Assembly (NCBI GenBank): GCA_963971225.1
Contig: OZ020267.1
Coordinates: 108,339,892-108,403,891, forward strand
Length of the DNA stretch: 64,000 bases
Origin: Melieria omissa
Taxonomy: Eukaryota > Arthropoda > Insecta > Diptera > Ulidiidae
Reading direction: 5' to 3'
Below the pieces are notes generated by a model. The model ran no database searches, was not told the DNA's origin, and saw only the letters and a program-made list of their open reading frames with translations. Both the position numbers and the translations under genes were made by a program. Shown one piece after another: positions 58,835 to 64,000 of the stretch (position 1 is its first letter; each line of letters starts with the position of its first letter).

Positions 58835-60000
58835 TTGTATTGAGAAAACCAACTCCACATTTAATTGCAACCCCTTTCCAATCACTTGAAGCCCAAAACA
58901 TTTCAAGTCAAAGGCCCAACAGTCCGGCCCACTATGCGCCAAACAGTCAAGTCTCTTGCAAACACGCAGCGGCGCTTGTTGCCAGAGCACCTGTCGGCAG
59001 ACATTAGATTTCTATGCGAAGATTTGCAGCGTGTTTAAAAACTACTAAGGAAATTTGTTTTCATATTTTTTTGGTTTTTTATTTTATTATGTGCAAATTT
59101 TACTCGAAAGTAGTTTTCATTTTACAACCAACCATTGAGCAGGTTTTCCGTTTCTGTCACCAACAACAGCCAACAAGTTTCGATAAATACTATGAATGCA
59201 TTAGTTGTTGTTGTGCACCAAAGACAAGAAACCGCTTCTCACGCAATATGGCACCGATTGATCGATTGGCTGAAATTGACGCGTTATGGGCATTTGGCAG
59301 ACAGACACACCCAATCTGTGGCTTGTGTGTCCCCACACTATTAAGTGGCTTGTTTTCTATGCGTAATTGGCTGATTTACTTACGACAGTTTTTGAAGACG
59401 TTTCATTGGCCGAGCAGCTGATTGATTCGAATTTTCACAATTGACTTAACCGAAATCCAATTAGTACTTTTTGACTTAATTTAACAATTAACAAAATCGT
59501 TCTCTTCGACTACTTTCATAAATGCGCCATTAGTGTCAACTGGAAGGAAACCGTAATGTCCGTCGGTAACTGAGTGCATACTCCTTCTACTCAATTCAGG
59601 GTTGACTTTCTAATTGCAGTTAGCCTGGGTGCCGGCATGCGTCAATTTTGTTCAATTAGCTGCTGTCGGTTTCCCACGAAAAATCAGTAACTTACAAAAG
59701 TCAAAGAGCAACAACAAAAGAAACAACAAAGAATAACAACCTTACGGGTTAGTAGTGGGAATGGAACAGACAAGGCAAAAGACCTTCGAAAGGATCAAAG
59801 AAGAGAAACAGAGTTGAATGTCGAATTTGTATTGTTGTAGTTGTTGTTGTTGTTGGCACCTTGAAACGAATAACAACAATAGCACAAAAATGCTGGCCAT
59901 CGCTATTATTGATTCGAGCGAGTGCGCAGCGCAAACGCAACGGAACAAGTGCGAAAATTAATTATTCAGAAATTTTGAAACGCATTTAAGCAAATTGCAT
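58835..60000. other. Upstream flank of the right gene
   Basis: Mixed AT content with CAACAACA runs at 59160-59220 and 59705-59735. TTCTAATTGCAG|TTAGCC near 59622 looks like a splice acceptor but cannot be tied to an exon. No gene called. Confidence 0.3.
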
Positions 60001-61497
60001 AATAAAAGTGTGTGTGTGTGTGCACTTTGTTTTTCAATTTTAAAGCGTAAAGAGAGAAGTCGACAACAACAGTGAAAACCGAAGATTAGAAAACTATTAC
60101 GCATAGTGAAAGGTTGTTGTTGTTGGTGTAATTGCTACAACAACTACAGTAGTAATAACAGCTGCACAACAATAATAAAAACAAGAAAGAGTCAACGCCG
60201 TAACTAGCAGCAAGTGGTCGCGACAGGCCATCGTCAGTGCGCAAGCCACAGCTGACAGCGAGCGTGAACATAACAATAACAAAGCGGCAACAATAACAAA
60301 ACAACAAATATCAATCAAGCAATGCAAAAAATTAATAAATATTATATTAGCATGAACAAACGACACAGCCCGAGAAGTGACACACGTTGAACGCAACGTT
60401 AAATAATAGTGGACAGTGGAAGAAGAAGATCGAGCAGAAGCAAAAGCAGCGGCAAACGCAAAGACAAAGGCAAATGCACTGGCCGTTAAGCTAATAAAAA
60501 CAACAACAACTTACTAGTAAAACAACTAACTAATACAACAACAATAAAAACAACAATAATGATAATCAAAGTAATCGCTAAACAACGCAATACAAAAACA
60601 ACTACTACTGTAACCACAACAACAACAACAACTCTGCTACCGCCCAGTCAAACCCCCTTTCGCACGGTGCCGTCATTCAAAAGCCGAAAAGCAAAAGACG
60701 ACAACGAAATCTAACCAGCAGAGAGCAACAGCAGTCAGCGGCCGCGTCAGTCGGTGGCAGTCGCGCACAGCATTAGCGGGCCAAAACATACGGCAGCGTT
60801 CGTCAGTCCAGTTCAGTTCACTTAAAGTAGGTCAGCGGCGTGGACGCGCCAGTGCGAACTAGCGAAGCAGCAACGATCGATCGAGCGGCATTTACCCCAG
60901 CGGCCAGCGAGTAGCACAGTGTAACGCGTCCAAGTGGCATTTTTGGAAACGCGCGAACACGCATAGTGCAAGCGCACCAATGCAACTGCGCCCGTCTATC
61001 AACTCCCGCACACTGTACCCCCTAACCAGCCCACAAGTCACTAACACTCGGTTGGCTTTTTAGCAGTTTTTGTTTTTTACACTTTCGTATAGACACTCGA
61101 CGTTTTACTTCAATTTTTTGTACAGTGTTTTTTTGTGATTTGTAATTAAAAAATATTAAAAAAATAACTGCAAATTTCCTAATCAAAATATAACAATTAT
61201 TATTTTGAAAAGAAACGTAAAACGCGCGCAATCGCAATTGCCACACGTTAACGATGTAAAAACCAACACTCAAAGCAAACAGTGCAAAAAATCACAAAAC
61301 AAGAAGAAGCAGCAGCAACAGCGGCAAAATAAACACAACGCAACTCAACATTTCACAGCAAACGGGGCGCAAATTGTTGCTCACTTTTGTATTTTGACGT
61401 TTCAAAACCAAACAAAATTTCTGGCTGTCCGTTGGCTGAGTTTGCAGTGCCCCACGCAGTGACGAGCAGTGTGCGAAAAAGTGTAAAACGTCGAAAA
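60001..61497 (+). promoter_or_regulatory. Putative 5' leader and promoter region of the right gene
   Basis: Strongly CAA/CAG/ACAACA-rich plus-strand sequence, typical of long fly 5' UTRs, precedes the signal-peptide exon. Initiator-like TCAGTC words occur at 60747-60752 and 60803-60808 in a GC-richer stretch (60640-61010). I could not confirm a downstream promoter element at the right distance, so the start site is unplaced. A (GT)n tract lies at 60008-60022. Confidence 0.35.
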
Positions 61498-61629
61498 ATG
61501 TGCAGCAGCAAATTGCAAAAGTTAATTTGGTCGCTGCAAGGCGCACAGGCGGTCACGCTGATGGCGTACTTGGCTGCGCTGCTGCTCTTTGACACGCAGC
61601 TGACGCACACGGAAGCGCTTAAAGTTACG
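61498..61629 (+). CDS. Signal-peptide coding exon of an unidentified secreted or membrane protein (partial gene)
   Basis: An ATG in good context (CGAAAAATG) opens a 44-codon stretch ending exactly at a GTAAGTG donor (phase 0). The peptide has a short basic N-region with Lys at positions 5 and 8, a hydrophobic core AVTLMAYLAALLLF (about residues 18-31) and a polar end with THTEALKVT, a convincing signal peptide with likely cleavage before ALKVT. Beyond the donor the frame soon stops. A mature protein beginning ALKVT followed by an intron recalls insect immunoglobulin-family Beat proteins, but this is a weak resemblance from memory and I give no symbol. Downstream exons lie outside the window. 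Confidence 0.7.
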
Positions 61630-61635
61630 GTAAGT
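61630..61635 (+). other. Splice donor of the right exon (phase 0)
   Basis: AAAGTTACG|GTAAGTG is a near-consensus donor, directly after a Thr codon. It supports the exon boundary and the plus-strand orientation. Confidence 0.7.
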
Positions 61636-62337
61636 GTCATAATTGGCGCGTAAACGAGTGAATGAGTGCTTGTGACGGCGACGCGAAAACGGAAGTAGCG
61701 ATTAATGAGTGGTTGCCGGCCGAAATGAGCGCAACAAAGAGCGCGGAATGGGTGCGATCTAGAATATTTGGATTTTCGCTGAGCGCACAGGGTTGCGAAT
61801 TTTGTATGGATGGGTGTGTGTGTGTGTGTGTGTGGTTGCTTTGGGTATGTTAAATTTTGTTTCGCTGGTGTTGAAATTGTCTACAAATTGTCTTATTGAA
61901 ATGCTGTCTGAAATAAATTGATTTCTCTGATGTGAATAATGTTCCATTCTTAATTGTTGCTCAGATATAAATAAGAAATGATTAACCCTTTTGCTACAGT
62001 TTTTACTGGGAAAAGATAGCATTTTAAATTCTTTGAATTAGTTTTTGTGCGGTTACAACAACAACATCTCATAATAAGTTTTTTAATTTGTTTCTTAGAG
62101 TGTTCTCACATGACAGCAACCTTATCATTCTGGCTGTAAAAATAACTTAAACATAAAAATTAATAAATTAAAGTTAGATAAATAATTAAAACTGGAATAT
62201 TTCTTCATTTACTTCTGCAAAAATATTTGAAAAAATATATCTGAATTGAAGTAAAAAAGTTAAATTAAATATGTCTCATTGTTTTCTGCTTCTTCTTTCT
62301 TTACTATGTACAGATATAACATCAAAGAAAGTGTATA

Positions 62338-62576
62338 CAGTGGTGTCTGGATATAGTGAACTAATTATTGCAAGGCCTGTTCACAATATTGAGGTTGTTC
62401 ACTATGTCAAGGTTAACATTTTTGTTCAAAAACTCATTTTATTTGCTTAAAAAACACTTTTTGTTTTTTGCTTAAAAATTGTGTTCCATATTTAGAGGCT
62501 CGATGTCAAAATTTGGGTGTTCACTATATCGAGGTGTTCACTATATAGGGGGTTCACTATACCTAGACACGACTGT
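62338..62576. mobile_element. 239-bp MITE with iterated GTTCACTATATC motifs
   Basis: Ends CAGTGGTGTCTGGATATAG (62338 on) and inverted CAGTCGTGTCTAGGTATAG (ending 62576) are flanked by TA (62336-62337, 62577-62578). The motif GTTCACTATRTCGAGG or a variant occurs inverted at 62349-62361 and direct at 62379, 62397, 62519, 62537 and 62553. A TA target and CAGT terminus fit Tc1/mariner or pogo-derived MITEs. Confidence 0.85.
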
Positions 62577-63321
62577 ACTTATCTTTTTTAAATTCAAATA
62601 TTCAGTAAAATATTTTTTTATTATTCCTAAAATATCAGATTATTGTTGGTAGGTAGTTTAAGCGGTCGCCTATCAAACTATTGTAAGAACCAATATAACA
62701 TTTCTGTTTGAAGCCATAGAGGGTATAGACGTCCACAAAGTACCATGTTGCCATATGGCAACAAACTTACGAAAGGGTTACTTGAAAACTATTCACTAGA
62801 AACTATAGCCATTCCCACTGTAAACCAATGTAGGTATTTCGAACTAAAAATGTATGTACTTTTTAAAATGGCTTTTCAAATTATGAAAGAAAGCATTCGT
62901 ACAATAATTAATCGAATTACTAGACACCGTAGTACGATAAGCTATGATATCTCTATATTTTTGGCAGCAGTACAATATTATTGCAGTTCAATCACTTTTG
63001 AAGGTTAATTTTGGATTTGATAAGATTTATTAGAGCAATTATTGTAATCTTTCTATCTGATTTATTTCAACCGATTTTATAAACGTCATATAGAGATGAG
63101 TAAGAGTTGTGCTAGTAACAGGTAATCGAAAAGTGCTAGAATTTAAAATTAAAGAAACGTGGATTTAAGTATTGAATCAATGTCATAAATTTTTGTATAT
63201 TGAACGATCTGTCTACAATACAGTTTGTAAGCAAATAGTTCTAAATTTGTTTAACACTAGTCAAAGATATATAAACTACTTGAAGCACCAATGTTTGTGA
63301 AAAGATCAAAAGATCGAAAAA

Positions 63322-63684
63322 TTAGAAAAATAGATCTAAAATTTTAAAAATAAATATTAATAAAAAAGAAATATAAATAAGAAATATAAGAAATATAATA
63401 AATAGAAATACTAAATAAATGAAATCAAGAGAATTGAATTTAAGTACAGATGTTTCTATATATTCCTTTAACATCTGTTTACTCAAAACAGACATTTTTT
63501 TTCTTCTCTTTTTGTTCAGATTATCAATTTTTTTATTGGAGCATCTGTCATGAATTGTTTGTGGGCTTGTTTGAATTTTTAATATTACTGACTGATTATT
63601 GACCACAGATTTTTTCGAGCTGAATATCAACTCCAAACCTATCATTAGTACCCAAGCAAATTTAGAAGTCCATGAAAATCTCAT
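63322..63684 (-). other. AT-rich open frame, 120 codons (doubtful)
   Basis: Begins MRFSWTSKFAWVLMIGLELI, which could pass for a secretion signal, continues with a Lys/Asn-rich part and ends in a long Ile/Phe/Leu run over an ATAAATA-rich tract. Low complexity at the C-terminal end and intronic position argue against a real gene. No family recognised. Confidence 0.12.
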
Positions 63685-64000
63685 TTCTTATTTTTTCCTT
63701 AGTGAACAGTATTCAAAAAGCATACAAAATTTAAGTAAAAGTGAATCTTTTTCAACCATCTTTCTTTTCTTTAGCTGATCTAGAATTAAGTTCAGTATGG
63801 CAGTTGTAAAACATGTCAGCAGCTTTTTTTGCTCACTTTCACAGCCACTTACAAAATTATTTAATCTACAAATAGAAATTTATATGACAAAACTGTGTGA
63901 AAATTATCACCTGTTGGTTTAAAGTACAAAACGAAACGAAATTTGTTAAAGTCTTGAGTGTATTACGTAGATTAGAAATCAATAGATTAGCAGCTCTGCA

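Larger units (their letters stand above)
61636..64000 (+). other. Intron (5' part) of the right gene
   Basis: AT-rich DNA after the donor, running off the right edge. Contains a (GT)n tract at about 61814-61833 and a 239-bp MITE. No acceptor plus coding exon is visible. The open frames at 62745-63008 and 63322-63684 are discussed elsewhere and not accepted as genes. Confidence 0.5.

Noticed and set aside
62745..63008. 87-codon plus-strand frame in the right gene's intron
   Set aside because: AT-rich codon use, no domain, no splice signals and no similarity that I recognise.
1..64000. tRNA, rRNA or CRISPR features
   Set aside because: I found no convincing tRNA B-box with cloverleaf, no rRNA-like conserved block and no regularly spaced short repeats with unique spacers; the tandem arrays are contiguous satellites.

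Overview
The window looks like nuclear DNA from a higher fly (Brachycera; a tephritid-type fruit fly is my best guess). The signs are a strongly AT-rich background, many (CAA/CAG/AAC)n and (GT/CA)n tracts in transcribed-looking DNA, an exon coding long Gln/Asn/His runs, GT-AG splice signals, and insect DNA transposons of many kinds (mariner, Tc1-like, piggyBac, hAT, Helitron, Jockey-like non-LTR). There is no bacterial gene organisation, no CRISPR and no convincing rRNA or tRNA gene. The species assignment is inference.

Only two protein-coding exons can be supported, and both are partial genes pointing out of the window. At 2567-4268 on the minus strand a long first coding exon (start Met, low-complexity region, internal secretory-type start, GTGAGT donor) belongs to a gene that continues leftward. 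At 61498-61629 on the plus strand a 44-residue signal-peptide exon with a GTAAGT donor belongs to a gene that continues rightward; its CA-rich 5' leader lies at about 60.0-61.5 kb. The roughly 57 kb between them is a divergent intergenic region or contains long 5' UTR introns.

Layout. 0-7 kb: left gene, its intron and 5' flank. 7-13 kb: short tandem duplications and a 1-kb Helitron. 13.3-17.4 kb: transposon cluster (internally deleted mariner, decayed Tc1-like element, a 90-bp satellite split by a TTAA-flanked element). 17.4-19.7 kb: GC-rich islands. 19.7-22.15 kb: a 2.4-kb pyrimidine satellite. 23.3-26.2 kb: about 200-bp repeats interrupted by a 678-bp hAT with a perfect 8-bp target duplication. 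28.8-29.8 kb: TIR element E1. 31.1-31.6 kb: (TAAAA)n. 32-41 kb: mostly unique DNA, then TTTGATCA-rich arrays. 43.5-45.9 kb: non-LTR and piggyBac remnants. 47.6-52.6 kb: two related satellite blocks carrying repeated heat-shock-element matches. 54.8-55.7 kb: TIR element E2. 57.6-58.8 kb: a third Tc1/mariner-type element. 60-64 kb: right gene leader, first coding exon and intron with a 239-bp MITE.

The most unusual observation is that E1 and E2, 26 kb apart, share the same architecture (six copies of a terminal motif in the same order and orientation, at nearly the same spacing, plus a 17-bp identical core), although the iterated motif differs completely between them and agrees among copies within each. 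Second is the set of satellites with eight perfect TTCnnGAAnnTTC heat-shock elements. Most other long open frames in the window are translations of satellites or TE remnants and are not annotated as genes.
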